46,243 bases of DNA from UMGS1781 sp045650705 (GCA_045650705.1 JAZRRK010000031.1:1-46243), one strand, 5' to 3'; shown: positions 16,224-24,418, counted from the stretch's first letter. Notes: generated by a model from the letters alone, not told the origin. Made by a program: numbers and translations.

Positions 16224-17411
16224 ATGGAAAGAAAAATACTACATATAGATGTAAATAATGCATTCTTAAGTTGGCTTGCAGTATATAAGTTAAAAAATGG
16301 AGAAACGGTTGATATAAGAACAATTCCAGCAATTATAGGTGGAGATGAAGAAGCAAGAAAAGGAATTGTTTTAGCTAAAAGTATGAAGGCAAAAGAGTTT
16401 GGAGTTGTAACAGGAGAACCAATATATCAAGCCAAAAAGAAATGTCCTCAAATACAAGTATTTAAAGGTAATTTTGAGATTTATAGGGAATATTCAAATA
16501 ATCTATATAAGTTATTACTAGAATATACAGATAAAATAGAACGATATAGCATTGATGAATGTTTTTTAGATATGACAGAATATCTAATGAAAGATACTTT
16601 AGAGAATAAAGCAAAGGAAATAAATAAAAGAGTAAAAGAAGAATTAGGATTTACAGTAAATATAGGACTTTCAAATAATAAGTTACTTGCAAAAATGGCA
16701 TCCGATTTTGAGAAACCAGATAAGATACATACATTGTACACAGATGAAATAAAAACAAAAATGTGGAATTTACCAGTATCAGAATTATTTATGCTTGGGA
16801 GGAAGAGCGTACCAAAACTAAATAAAATGGGAATAAAAACTATAGGAGATTTGGCAAATAAAGATAGACATTTATTAATAAAAAATTTTGGTAAACACGG
16901 AAATATGATGTGGGAGTATGCTAATGGTATAGATAATTCAGAGGTAAATTATAAATATGAAAGCCCAAAAGGAGTTGGGAACTCACTTACTTTGCCAATG
17001 GATTTATGCAATATAGAAAGAATAGAGGAAGTATTACTGGAACTTACAGAACAAGTTACATATAGATTAAGAAAATATAATTTAGTTGCTAATACAGTAA
17101 ATGTACAATTAAGAACAAAAGAATTTATAGATTCATCACATCAAGGTAAATTAGATGTAGCTACATCTAGTACAAAGCAAATATATGCAAAAGCAAAACA
17201 ATTATTAAAAGAATTATACAAAGAAGGAACCTTTATAAGGCTTGTTGGAGTAAGAGTAGATAATTTAGAAGATAAAGAACAAAGACAGTTATCCCTATTT
17301 GAGAATAAAAATAAAGAAAAACTAGATGAAATAGATAAAGTAATGGATAATCTAAAAGATAAATATGGATACGATTCAATTACATATGCAGGTAAATTAA
17401 AGAAGAAATGA
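16224..17411 (+). CDS. dinB: Y-family DNA polymerase (DNA polymerase IV type)
   Basis: An error-prone lesion-bypass polymerase. The metal-binding carboxylates are Asp9 in ILHIDVNNAF and Asp111/Glu112 in YSIDECFLD. The N-terminal VNNAFLSW is the clostridial variant of the usual DxDxFFAS. The palm, a thumb with helix-hairpin-helix (MGIKTIGDLA) and a little-finger domain follow, and the C-terminal QLSLFE may be a clamp-binding motif. In-frame GTG 16215 and ATG 16218 exist. The ATG at 16224 is chosen because AGGTGA (16213-16218) is its ribosome site and transcription should start near 16213, leaving only a short leader. Confidence 0.88.
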   Translation: MERKILHIDVNNAFLSWLAVYKLKNGETVDIRTIPAIIGGDEEARKGIVLAKSMKAKEFGVVTGEPIYQAKKKCPQIQVFKGNFEIYREYSNNLYKLLLEYTDKIERYSIDECFLDMTEYLMKDTLENKAKEINKRVKEELGFTVNIGLSNNKLLAKMASDFEKPDKIHTLYTDEIKTKMWNLPVSELFMLGRKSVPKLNKMGIKTIGDLANKDRHLLIKNFGKHGNMMWEYANGIDNSEVNYKYESPKGVGNSLTLPMDLCNIERIEEVLLELTEQVTYRLRKYNLVANTVNVQLRTKEFIDSSHQGKLDVATSSTKQIYAKAKQLLKELYKEGTFIRLVGVRVDNLEDKEQRQLSLFENKNKEKLDEIDKVMDNLKDKYGYDSITYAGKLKKK

Positions 17412-17437
17412 AAAAATTTCTTCTTTAATTTTGTTTT
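17397..17437 (+). terminator. Terminator overlapping the polymerase stop codon
   Basis: Perfect 13-bp arms 17397-17409 and 17416-17428 around GAAAAA, followed by TTTTGTTTT. The 5' arm is inside the last codons of the gene. Confidence 0.85.
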
Positions 17438-17480
17438 AAGAAAACGTAGATATAATAAGACAGGAAAGGAGATATTGAAT

Positions 17481-18161
17481 ATGGGGAAGAACATATTTAA
17501 TAGAGTAGAAAAGAAATATATATTATCAACAAAACAATATGAGGACTTAATTAAAGCATTAGAGGGCAAAATGCAATTAGATAAATATGGTTTTAGTACG
17601 ATATGTAATATATATTTTGATACAGATAATTATGAACTAATAAGAACATCTTTAGATAAACCAACCTACAAAGAAAAGGTAAGATTAAGAAGTTATGGAA
17701 CTCCGATGCTTGACAGTAATGTGTTTTTAGAAATAAAGAAAAAATACAAAGGTGTGGTATATAAAAGAAGAGTTGAAATGACTTTACAAGAAGCTTATGA
17801 TTATATAGATAAAGGAAATATAAAAGAAGATTCTCAAATAATGAGAGAAATAGATTACTGTTTTAAAAGATATAATCTAAAACCAGCAATATTTTTAGCT
17901 TATGATAGATATGCATATGAAGGAATAGAAGATAAGGAATTTAGAGTTACATTTGATTTTAATATACGTAGCCGTGAGTATGATTTAAAACTAGAAAAAG
18001 GAGACTACGGGGAACTATTAACAGAAGTGCCAGTATATATAATGGAAATAAAAACATTAGGAAGTATGCCGATGTGGTTTGTAAAAATTTTATCAGAATT
18101 GCAAATATATCCTCATTCATTCTCAAAGTATGGAGAGATATATAAAGAAAAAATAGTATAA
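17481..18161 (+). CDS. VTC-domain protein (polyphosphate polymerase domain)
   Basis: A 226-residue cytosolic domain of the triphosphate-tunnel fold related to the yeast vacuolar transporter chaperone catalytic domain, which makes polyphosphate from ATP. Tunnel-lining basic and acidic residues are visible in VEKKYILS, YKEKVRLRSYG, FLEIKKKYKGVVYKRR and YIMEIKTLG. An alternative TTG at 17475 lies only 3 bp from the AAAGGAG site, so ATG 17481 is preferred. TATAAT at 17451-17456 is a likely -10 box. It is followed 13 bp later by a DUF4956 membrane protein, a common pairing in Firmicutes. Activity is family-based inference. Confidence 0.85.
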   Translation: MGKNIFNRVEKKYILSTKQYEDLIKALEGKMQLDKYGFSTICNIYFDTDNYELIRTSLDKPTYKEKVRLRSYGTPMLDSNVFLEIKKKYKGVVYKRRVEMTLQEAYDYIDKGNIKEDSQIMREIDYCFKRYNLKPAIFLAYDRYAYEGIEDKEFRVTFDFNIRSREYDLKLEKGDYGELLTEVPVYIMEIKTLGSMPMWFVKILSELQIYPHSFSKYGEIYKEKIV

Positions 18162-18174
18162 TGGAGGTAATTTT

Positions 18175-18846
18175 ATGTTTGAAAGTATTTTAAATAGTAC
18201 TGCAGGAACTTTATCAATAACAAATACACTTATTTGTATAGGAGTATCATTAGTATTAGGAGTTATGATTGCAATTGTACATATGATGAGTGGAAGGTAT
18301 AATAAAAATTTCTTAATAACAATTGCTGTTCTGCCATCTATTGTTCAAATAATTATAATGATGGTAAATGGAAATTTAGGAACATCAGTAGCAGTTTTAG
18401 GAGCATTTAGTTTAATTAGATTTAGAAGTGTTGCAGGAACATCAAGAGAAATTACAAGCGTATTTCTTGCAATGGCAATAGGTTTAGCTACAGCAATGGG
18501 ATATATCACATTTGCAATAGCAACAGCTTTAATAATATGTATTGCATTAATTACTTTTTCTAAGATGCCAATTGGAGAACACAAAAAAGATAGAAAATTA
18601 AAGATAGTAATACCTGAAAATTTAGATTTTTCAAATATATTTGATGAAATATTTGAAAAGTATCTAGCAAAATACAGCTTGGAAAAAGTAAAAACAACTA
18701 ATATGGGAAGTATGTTTGAATTAACATATAATGTTTTGTTAAAGGATGAAATGAAGCAAAAAGAGCTTATTGATGAATTAAGATGTAAAAATGGTAATTT
18801 AAATATTATTCTAGAAAGAATAGAAATAGGGGAGAATGAATTATAA
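18175..18846 (+). CDS. DUF4956 family membrane protein
   Basis: A 223-residue protein whose first half is four hydrophobic segments (about residues 14-37, 46-64, 67-81 and 92-125) and whose second half is a soluble domain from about residue 135. The conserved FSLIRFRSVAGTSREI lies between membrane segments. DUF4956 proteins often accompany VTC-domain proteins and are suspected to form a membrane partner or channel, but no biochemistry is known to me. TGGAGG precedes the ATG. The stop overlaps the next start (TAATG). Confidence 0.85.
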   Translation: MFESILNSTAGTLSITNTLICIGVSLVLGVMIAIVHMMSGRYNKNFLITIAVLPSIVQIIIMMVNGNLGTSVAVLGAFSLIRFRSVAGTSREITSVFLAMAIGLATAMGYITFAIATALIICIALITFSKMPIGEHKKDRKLKIVIPENLDFSNIFDEIFEKYLAKYSLEKVKTTNMGSMFELTYNVLLKDEMKQKELIDELRCKNGNLNIILERIEIGENEL

Positions 18847-20216
18847 TGAGTAAAAAAAGAATAATTCTAATAGTTGTAGGCATTTTATTAGCAATTTCAA
18901 TATTATTAATATTATGTGTAAATGGAAAACAGGAAAATTCAGATAAGCAAATAACATATCAATACTCTGAGGAAGACAAAAATGATAATTGGGATGAGAA
19001 TGAAACAATAAATCTTATAATAAATGATGAAAACAATGAAATAAAGATTGATAAACAAGGAACATATCACATTACAGGAACAACTACAAATGGAGCAATA
19101 ATTGTAGATGCTGGAACTGAAGATAAAGTTAGATTAATATTAGACAATGTAAATATAACTTGTGAGAATAGTGCTCCTATATATGTAAAACAAGCAGATA
19201 AGGTTATTATAACATTAGCTGAAAACAGCATAAATACTTTAACAGATGGAACAGACTATGTATATGATGATGAGGCAAATGAAGAACCAAATGCGACCTT
19301 ATTTAGTAATGATGATTTGACTATTAATGGCACAGGAACATTGAATATAAAAGCTAATTTTGAAGATGGTATAAAGAGTGATGATACAATAGTTATAGTT
19401 AATGCGAATATTAATATAGAAGCGGAAGATGATGGAATAAATTCAAATGATGGACTATATATTAATGAAGCAAAAATTAATATTACTAAAAGTACAGAAG
19501 GAATTGAGAGTAGCATTATTGAAATAAATGGTGGCAATATAAATATTGTATCTAGCGATGATGGAATCAATGTAGCTGGTGATGACGAAACTATTAACAG
19601 AACATTAACAATAAATGAGGGAGAAATATATGTAAATGCATCAGGAGATGGAATAGATGTAAATGGCTCAGGATATATAAATGGTGGAACTGTAAAAGTA
19701 GATGGACCAACAAATAGTGGAAATGGTGCATTAGATTATGATAAGGAATTTGTAGTTTCAGGAGGTACATTAATTGCTTGTGGAAGCACAGGAATGACAC
19801 AAAGCATATCAAATAATTCTAGCATATATTGCTTAAATATTACATTTAGCCAAATTCAAAGTGCAGATTCAGAAATTAAGATAGTAGATGCAAATGAAAA
19901 TATAGTATTAACACATTCTCCAAGTAAACAATATCAATCAGCAATAATATGTTCACCAAACTTAAGTAATGGAAAAAAATATACAATATATGTAGACAGT
20001 AATGAAGTCGATACAGTAACAATAGAAAGCACTATAACAAATGTAGGAAGCATGGGAATAAATAATATGATGCCTAATGGAGGAGGACAAATGCCAATAT
20101 GCAAATGCCAGATGGAGAATTTCCAAATGGAGATATTCAGAGGCCAGAAGGAAAAATGCAAAAACCAAATAAAAGCGGAAATATGTAAAGATAGCTCCAA
20201 TATTTCCAGAATTTGA
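18846..20216 (+). CDS. Carbohydrate-binding-domain (beta-helix) surface protein, C-terminal tail frameshifted
   Basis: An N-terminal hydrophobic segment (residues 5-24, IILIVVGILLAISILLILCV) acts as signal or anchor. Residues 50-390 form Asn/Asp-rich beta-helix turns (DDGIN, GDGIDVNGSGYINGGTV) typical of the DUF4353 carbohydrate-binding domain, and the protein is probably exported. At about 20096-20098 the reading frame leaves a Pro/Met/Gly tail. In the neighbouring frame MQMPDGEFPNG and KMQKPNKSGNM continue to a stop at 20186-20188, so one base seems to be missing in CCAATATG. As written the protein ends in an unrelated Cys-rich tail. It overlaps the DUF4956 gene and belongs to the same operon. 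Confidence 0.8.
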   Translation: MSKKRIILIVVGILLAISILLILCVNGKQENSDKQITYQYSEEDKNDNWDENETINLIINDENNEIKIDKQGTYHITGTTTNGAIIVDAGTEDKVRLILDNVNITCENSAPIYVKQADKVIITLAENSINTLTDGTDYVYDDEANEEPNATLFSNDDLTINGTGTLNIKANFEDGIKSDDTIVIVNANINIEAEDDGINSNDGLYINEAKINITKSTEGIESSIIEINGGNINIVSSDDGINVAGDDETINRTLTINEGEIYVNASGDGIDVNGSGYINGGTVKVDGPTNSGNGALDYDKEFVVSGGTLIACGSTGMTQSISNNSSIYCLNITFSQIQSADSEIKIVDANENIVLTHSPSKQYQSAIICSPNLSNGKKYTIYVDSNEVDTVTIESTITNVGSMGINNMMPNGGGQMPICKCQMENFQMEIFRGQKEKCKNQIKAEICKDSSNISRI

Positions 20217-20241
20217 CAATTCAAAGAAAGTTTGATATAAT
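20213..20241 (+). promoter_or_regulatory. Consensus promoter of the inserted cassette
   Basis: TTGACA (20213-20218), 17 bp, TATAAT (20236-20241). It begins right where the upstream frame ends. Confidence 0.85.
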
Positions 20242-20284
20242 ATTGACCATAATCCGGCAGGAATATGCAGAAAGGGACTACTTT

Positions 20285-20605
20285 ATGAAAAGTTATGAGC
20301 AAGAAAAAATTAAGGCACAGATTGCAGAAGTGTGGAAATGCCTTGAGGTTCCACTCAGACGGCATAAACTACTTGCAGTAGATTCGGAGCACATTACCAG
20401 AGATTATCCGATAAAAGTTGATGTAAATATCTTTGGTATGGCGGTTGTACAAATTAATCCAGAAACTTTGACAAGAGATCCTAACGTCGCTTGGAATGTA
20501 ATGTGCGACATGGAAGAAGCCTTAAAAGAAAAGTATATATTTGTCGAGAGACAATTTATTTACGGTTTCAGATATCTGAAATTTCAGGTATCAAAAGAAA
20601 AATAG
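20285..20605 (+). CDS. Hypothetical protein of 106 residues in a self-contained cassette
   Basis: I do not recognise this protein. It is soluble, with mixed charge (starts MKSYEQEKIKAQIAEVWKCL, ends FRYLKFQVSKEK) and no signal or membrane segment. The ATG at 20285 is chosen because the longer frame from 20213 covers the promoter; GAAAGGGA lies upstream. Its codons (CGG, CTC, TCG, CTG, GTC) and base composition are visibly richer in G+C than all neighbours. It is bracketed by a full-consensus promoter and a perfect terminator, so it looks horizontally acquired. No integrase or target duplication was found. Confidence 0.75.
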   Translation: MKSYEQEKIKAQIAEVWKCLEVPLRRHKLLAVDSEHITRDYPIKVDVNIFGMAVVQINPETLTRDPNVAWNVMCDMEEALKEKYIFVERQFIYGFRYLKFQVSKEK

Positions 20606-20612
20606 GTTCCTT

Positions 20613-20648
20613 AACAGCACCAGCCACACTAGGCTGGTGCTGTTTTTA
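20613..20648 (+). terminator. Strong terminator closing the cassette
   Basis: Perfect 13-bp arms 20613-20625 and 20632-20644 (AACAGCACCAGCC/GGCTGGTGCTGTT), loop ACACTA, then TTT. It is unusually G+C-rich for this window and leaves only about 17 bp before the next start codon. Confidence 0.92.
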
Positions 20649-20664
20649 AAAGAAAGAGGTAAAA

Positions 20665-21522
20665 ATGTTTAAGAAAATATATATAGAAATAACAAATATA
20701 TGTAATTTGAAATGTAAATTTTGTCCAGATACAAATAGAAAAAAGGAATATATGAGTGTAAAAGATTTTGAACAGATAATTAAAAAAGTTCACAGGTATA
20801 CTAATCTTATATGTTTACATGTAAAAGGCGAGCCACTATTACATCCTAAATTAAATGAAATATTAAATGTATTAGAGAAATACCATCTAAAAGCGAATAT
20901 CACAACAAATGGAACTCTTATAACACAAAATCTAGAGACTATAAAAAATTCAAAGGCTGTAAGACAAATAAACTTTTCAATACATAGTATAACTCAAAAT
21001 AAATGTTTAGAAAAAGAATATTTGAATAATATATTTGAAAGTGTAGAACAATTGCCTAATGTAATTATCTCATATAGATTATGGAATATTAGTGAATTAC
21101 AGAAGAATGAAATAAATAGAGAAATAATAGAAACAATTCAAGAGTATTATAAGACTTCAAATCTTATAGAGGTATTAAAACAAAACAGCTTTTTAAAATT
21201 AAGAGAAAACTTATTTATAAACCAAGATATAGAATTTGCTTGGCCGAACATAAATGGGAAAGAAATAATATATGAGGGAAGATGTCTAGCTTTAAAAGAC
21301 CAAGTTGCAATATTAGTAGATGGAACAGTTGTACCATGTTGTTTAGATAATAATGGAGACATACCTTTGGGGAATATTTTTAATGAAAGTTTAGAAGACA
21401 TATTAAATAAAGATAAGACACAAACAATAAAAAGCAATTTTGAAAATAGGATTATTACTTGCAATCTTTGTAAAACATGTGGTTTTTTAAAAAAATTAGA
21501 AGAAAAAAGGAAATCTAATTGA
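20665..21522 (+). CDS. Radical SAM/SPASM domain protein
   Basis: The radical SAM cluster motif CxxxCxxC is at residues 13-20 (CNLKCKFC), followed by the GEP strand (KGEPLLHPKL). A C-terminal SPASM-type Cys set (GRCLALKDQ, VVPCCLDN, CNLCKTCGF) would bind an auxiliary iron-sulfur cluster. Substrate is unknown; no obvious peptide precursor lies next to it. The 285-residue length is short for the class. It has AGAGG before the ATG but no promoter of its own after the cassette terminator. It may formerly have been read from the VTC operon upstream. Confidence 0.85.
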   Translation: MFKKIYIEITNICNLKCKFCPDTNRKKEYMSVKDFEQIIKKVHRYTNLICLHVKGEPLLHPKLNEILNVLEKYHLKANITTNGTLITQNLETIKNSKAVRQINFSIHSITQNKCLEKEYLNNIFESVEQLPNVIISYRLWNISELQKNEINREIIETIQEYYKTSNLIEVLKQNSFLKLRENLFINQDIEFAWPNINGKEIIYEGRCLALKDQVAILVDGTVVPCCLDNNGDIPLGNIFNESLEDILNKDKTQTIKSNFENRIITCNLCKTCGFLKKLEEKRKSN

Positions 21523-21562
21523 ATAAAAACGGAATATTTGATAAAATAATTTAGAATAAAAT

Positions 21563-21610
21563 CCGCCCAATCTCGTCGGGGTTATATATGTTTTTCTCCT
21601 GTGTTGGGCT
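21563..21610 (+). repeat. Intergenic hairpin repeat family 1, copy 5 (minimal, no insert)
   Basis: Left arm GCCCAATCTCGTCGGGG plus TTATATAT, then GTTTTTCTCCTGTGTTGGGC. The outer stem survives, the insert is missing and the inner right arm is mostly lost. It is upstream of nadE. Confidence 0.75.
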
Positions 21611-21642
21611 ATTAACTTGATAAAATTTTGGGAGTAGTTTAT

Positions 21643-22401
21643 ATGGAAAATAAGAAATTTATAATTACAGAATCTAATGTAAAAGAATATGTTTGTAAAA
21701 TAGCAGAATGGATTAAAAATAAAGTTGAAAATGCAAAGGCACAAGGAGTAGTTCTTGGTATGAGCAGTGGAGTGGACTGCAGTGTAGTTTCAAGATTATG
21801 CCAGGAAGCCCAAATTGATACACATTTAGTAATGATGCCATATGGAGATACTATGGAGAAATCAAAAAGTTATGAACATGCAATGGAATTAATAAATAAG
21901 TTTAATTTTAAATATCATGTATTTAATATAAAACCAGCTGTTGACAGCTTAAAGATAACACAAGATTCTGAAAATATGGAATTAGCACAGGCAAATCTAA
22001 GACCTCGTATGAGAATGACATATTTGTATCAGTATGCACAAATCAATAATCTATTAGTAATAGGAACAGGAAATTTATCAGAACGTACTATAGGGTATTT
22101 TACTAAATGGGGAGATGGTGGATGTGATTTAAATCCTCTTGCAAACATTACAAAAAGAGAGGTATATATATTAGCAAAACATTTACAAATACCAGAAAGC
22201 ATAATAAATAAAAAGCCATCAGCTGAACTTTGGGAAGGTCAAAATGATGAAGATGAACTAGGTATTACTTATGAAAAAATTGATAACTTTATATTGAATG
22301 GCACAACTGGAAATGAAAAAGATGATTGTTTGATAAAATTAAAAAAGGAGAGAGCATCACATAAAATAAATCCAATCCCAACATATAATGAGGTGATATA
22401 A
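21643..22401 (+). CDS. nadE: NAD+ synthetase, ammonia-dependent
   Basis: Amidates nicotinate adenine dinucleotide to NAD+ with ATP and ammonia. There is no glutaminase domain; 252 residues match the short form. The PP-loop reads GMSSGVDCSV (residues 39-48) where most relatives have SGGxDS, so a Gly and a Ser are replaced by Ser and Cys. VIGTGNLSERTIGYFTKWGDG and the C-terminal KPSAELWEGQNDEDELG are intact. ATG 21643, 8 bp after GGGAG, is preferred over the in-frame TTG 21628. The stop overlaps the mtnN start. Confidence 0.9.
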   Translation: MENKKFIITESNVKEYVCKIAEWIKNKVENAKAQGVVLGMSSGVDCSVVSRLCQEAQIDTHLVMMPYGDTMEKSKSYEHAMELINKFNFKYHVFNIKPAVDSLKITQDSENMELAQANLRPRMRMTYLYQYAQINNLLVIGTGNLSERTIGYFTKWGDGGCDLNPLANITKREVYILAKHLQIPESIINKKPSAELWEGQNDEDELGITYEKIDNFILNGTTGNEKDDCLIKLKKERASHKINPIPTYNEVI

Positions 22402-23084
22402 TGAATAAAATAGCAATAATAACTGCTACGGAACAAGAATTCCATGAAATAAGAAATAAATTTAATGAGGTAAAAGAAGATAGATTAAAAGATTTAATAT
22501 ATTATTCTGGAGAATTAAATAATAAAGAATATATAGTAATAAAATGTGGAATAGGCAAAGTTAATGCAGCAAGAGTAACACAAATGATAATAGATAAATT
22601 TGAACTAGATTATATAATAAATGTAGGTGTAGCAGGTTCTTTGAATGATAATTTAGAAATAGGAGATATTGTTATAGGAAAAGAATTAGTACAACACGAT
22701 TTTGATACAACTGCATTTGGAGATGAAAAAGGATATATTACAGGGGTAGGAAAAACATTTGAAAGTGATGCATTATTAGTAGAAAAATATAGGAATTATA
22801 CATTAGAAAATAATCAAGAATATAAAGCTATAGTGGGAATAATTGCATCTGGTGATATTTTCTTAACAGAAAATTCAATGAAAGAAAAAATAAGAAATAA
22901 ATTTGGTGCAGATTGTGTTGAAATGGAAGGTGCTGCAATAGCACAAGTTTGTATACTTAATCAAGTTCCTTTTATAGTAATACGTTCAATATCAGACAAA
23001 CCAAATGGAAATAATCAAATGGAATATAACGAATTTGTAGACATGGCATCAAAAAGAGTTGCAGATTTAGTAGTAAAGATTTGA
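22401..23084 (+). CDS. mtnN: 5'-methylthioadenosine/S-adenosylhomocysteine nucleosidase
   Basis: Cleaves adenine from methylthioadenosine, S-adenosylhomocysteine and 5'-deoxyadenosine. MNKIAIITATEQEF, CGIGKVNAA, NVGVAGSL, VEMEGAAIAQV (substrate-binding Glu) and RSISDK (catalytic Asp) are all present. The 227-residue length is normal. It overlaps nadE by one base (TAATG). It could remove 5'-deoxyadenosine made by the radical SAM enzyme encoded upstream, a reasonable link but an inference. Confidence 0.93.
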   Translation: MNKIAIITATEQEFHEIRNKFNEVKEDRLKDLIYYSGELNNKEYIVIKCGIGKVNAARVTQMIIDKFELDYIINVGVAGSLNDNLEIGDIVIGKELVQHDFDTTAFGDEKGYITGVGKTFESDALLVEKYRNYTLENNQEYKAIVGIIASGDIFLTENSMKEKIRNKFGADCVEMEGAAIAQVCILNQVPFIVIRSISDKPNGNNQMEYNEFVDMASKRVADLVVKI

Positions 23085-23139
23085 AATTATGCAAATATGG
23101 CGAAAACAAATAAAAGCTGCAGAAAAATTTAAAAAACTA

Positions 23140-23167
23140 TTGACAAACAAATTTAATATAATATAAA
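23140..23167 (+). promoter_or_regulatory. Promoter upstream of the (AC)17 ORF
   Basis: TTGACA at 23140-23145, 16 bp, TATAAA at 23162-23167. The leader then runs about 65 nt to an AAAGGAG site. Confidence 0.6.
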
Positions 23168-23236
23168 ATTTAATTGCAAAGTAAATGTATGGGGATGTAC
23201 TCAGTGACCTGCCAAAAAAAATCAAAGGAGAAAAGT

Positions 23237-23317
<81 letters not shown>

Positions 23318-23345
23318 AAGAAAAATTATATATAAAATATAAAAG

Positions 23346-23412
23346 AATAAAAGTTGCTATGTGAAAAATGCATTTATTAATAATGCGCTTAAAAAGCATA
23401 TCAACTTTTTGC
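23346..23412 (+). other. Imperfect hairpin downstream of the (AC)17 ORF
   Basis: AAAAGTTGCTATG at about 23346 can pair with CATATCAACTTTTT at about 23398. The T-rich end makes a terminator possible. Together with the microsatellite and two repeat elements it fills the 475-bp gap between mtnN and the prepilin gene. Confidence 0.4.
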
Positions 23413-23423
23413 GCGTTAAAAAC

Positions 23424-23450
23424 GTAGGGGCGAGCATCGCTCGTCCGTAC
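23424..23450 (+). repeat. GTAGGGGCGA short hairpin repeat, copy 1
   Basis: GGGCGAGC-ATC-GCTCGTCC hairpin. Compared with copies at 27262 and 28013, the stem pair C-G is replaced by G-C on both sides. Confidence 0.75.
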
Positions 23451-23470
23451 TTAGAAGGAAAGTCTAAATA

Positions 23471-23530
23471 AAAGCCCCTTTAATAAGGGGGCTGTCGCAC
23501 GCAAGTGCGACTGGGGGTTCTTAAGAACTT
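23471..23530 (-). repeat. Intergenic repeat family 2, half copy in opposite orientation
   Basis: The reverse complement contains AAGAACCCCCAGTCGCAC and AGCCCCCTTA..TAAAGGGGCTTT, matching the right half of the blocks at 8464 and 9114. It lies just upstream of the prepilin gene. Confidence 0.8.
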
Positions 23531-23559
23531 AAAAGAATAAATTAGAAGGAGAATAGAAG

Positions 23560-24324
23560 ATGAAAAATAATAAAGGTATAACGCTAATAGCGTTAATAAT
23601 AACAATAATAGTAATGCTAATACTAGTAGCAGTAACAGTATCAGTAGTAATAAACAGTAACTTAATAGGAACAGCCAAAGGAGCAAAAACAAATACAGAA
23701 TTAAAATATCAAGAGGAAGCAAATATGAGTGGATTAAATGTATCAGACACACCATATGACAGTGTACAAGAATATGTAAATACTATAACAGGAAACGGCG
23801 GAGCAGGGGATGATGAGCTAGTAATAGAGGGTTCAATAAAAATAGCAAATAATCCTACCCACGTCATATATGTATTAGGAACGCCATATTTAATAGATAG
23901 TTCAACAAAATGGTCAGATTTAGAAACCTGTGAAGAACCAGTTATTTTAACTTGGGAGGAAGAATATTGGAATGGTGTAGAGGGATTATCATCATGCTTA
24001 GTAAACGGGAATCAAATGGGGACCATGTGTCTTGAATATATCATTGGTATAAGTGAAGACCACGGGTTACCCGTCGTCCAATACGTCGTATCTGTGGAAG
24101 CTCCGTTTTTAACCCAATCAACGAATGAAAATATAGATTCAATGTATAATGAACTGATATTAGAATCGAATTTGATTTTAGTGGATCTTTCTAATGAAGA
24201 AAGTAAGTTTGGATACAAAGTTGGCACTACTTTTTCGAGCGATACTTTAACTTTAAAAGAATGCTTAGAGGAAGCTAACGATAATCTAGTTTATGCTGTG
24301 GCAATAGAACAATTGGAAGATTAA
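23560..24324 (+). CDS. Type IV prepilin-like protein
   Basis: Residues 1-30 form a class III-type prepilin leader: a short basic MKNNKG, then the hydrophobic ITLIALIITIIVMLILVA. A prepilin peptidase would cut after Gly6. The usual Glu at mature position 5 is Ala here. The rest of the 254 residues is an extracellular domain I do not recognise, acidic with several Cys. The stretch around 24030-24120 uses GGG, CCC, GTC, TAC and ACC codons unlike its neighbours, which suggests a replaced variable domain. AGAAGGAG precedes the ATG. No pilus assembly genes lie in the window. Confidence 0.8.
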   Translation: MKNNKGITLIALIITIIVMLILVAVTVSVVINSNLIGTAKGAKTNTELKYQEEANMSGLNVSDTPYDSVQEYVNTITGNGGAGDDELVIEGSIKIANNPTHVIYVLGTPYLIDSSTKWSDLETCEEPVILTWEEEYWNGVEGLSSCLVNGNQMGTMCLEYIIGISEDHGLPVVQYVVSVEAPFLTQSTNENIDSMYNELILESNLILVDLSNEESKFGYKVGTTFSSDTLTLKECLEEANDNLVYAVAIEQLED

Positions 24325-24389
24325 AATTATATTTAGAAATTCGAAAAAAATGCGAATTAGTATTAAAACTATAAAATTTAATAAAACAC

Positions 24390-24418
24390 TTGCAAAAAGG
24401 AAGAAAGTATAGTAAAAT
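24390..24418 (+). promoter_or_regulatory. Promoter of rpsO
   Basis: TTGCAA (24390-24395), 17 bp, TAAAAT (24413-24418). Confidence 0.65.

Noticed and set aside
20213..20284. Upstream in-frame extension of the 106-residue cassette ORF
   Set aside because: It covers a full-consensus promoter and starts inside the -35 box; the ATG at 20285 has its own ribosome site.
20285..21522. The 106-residue protein as a peptide precursor of the radical SAM enzyme
   Set aside because: A strong terminator separates them, compositions differ and the protein has no leader-core layout.
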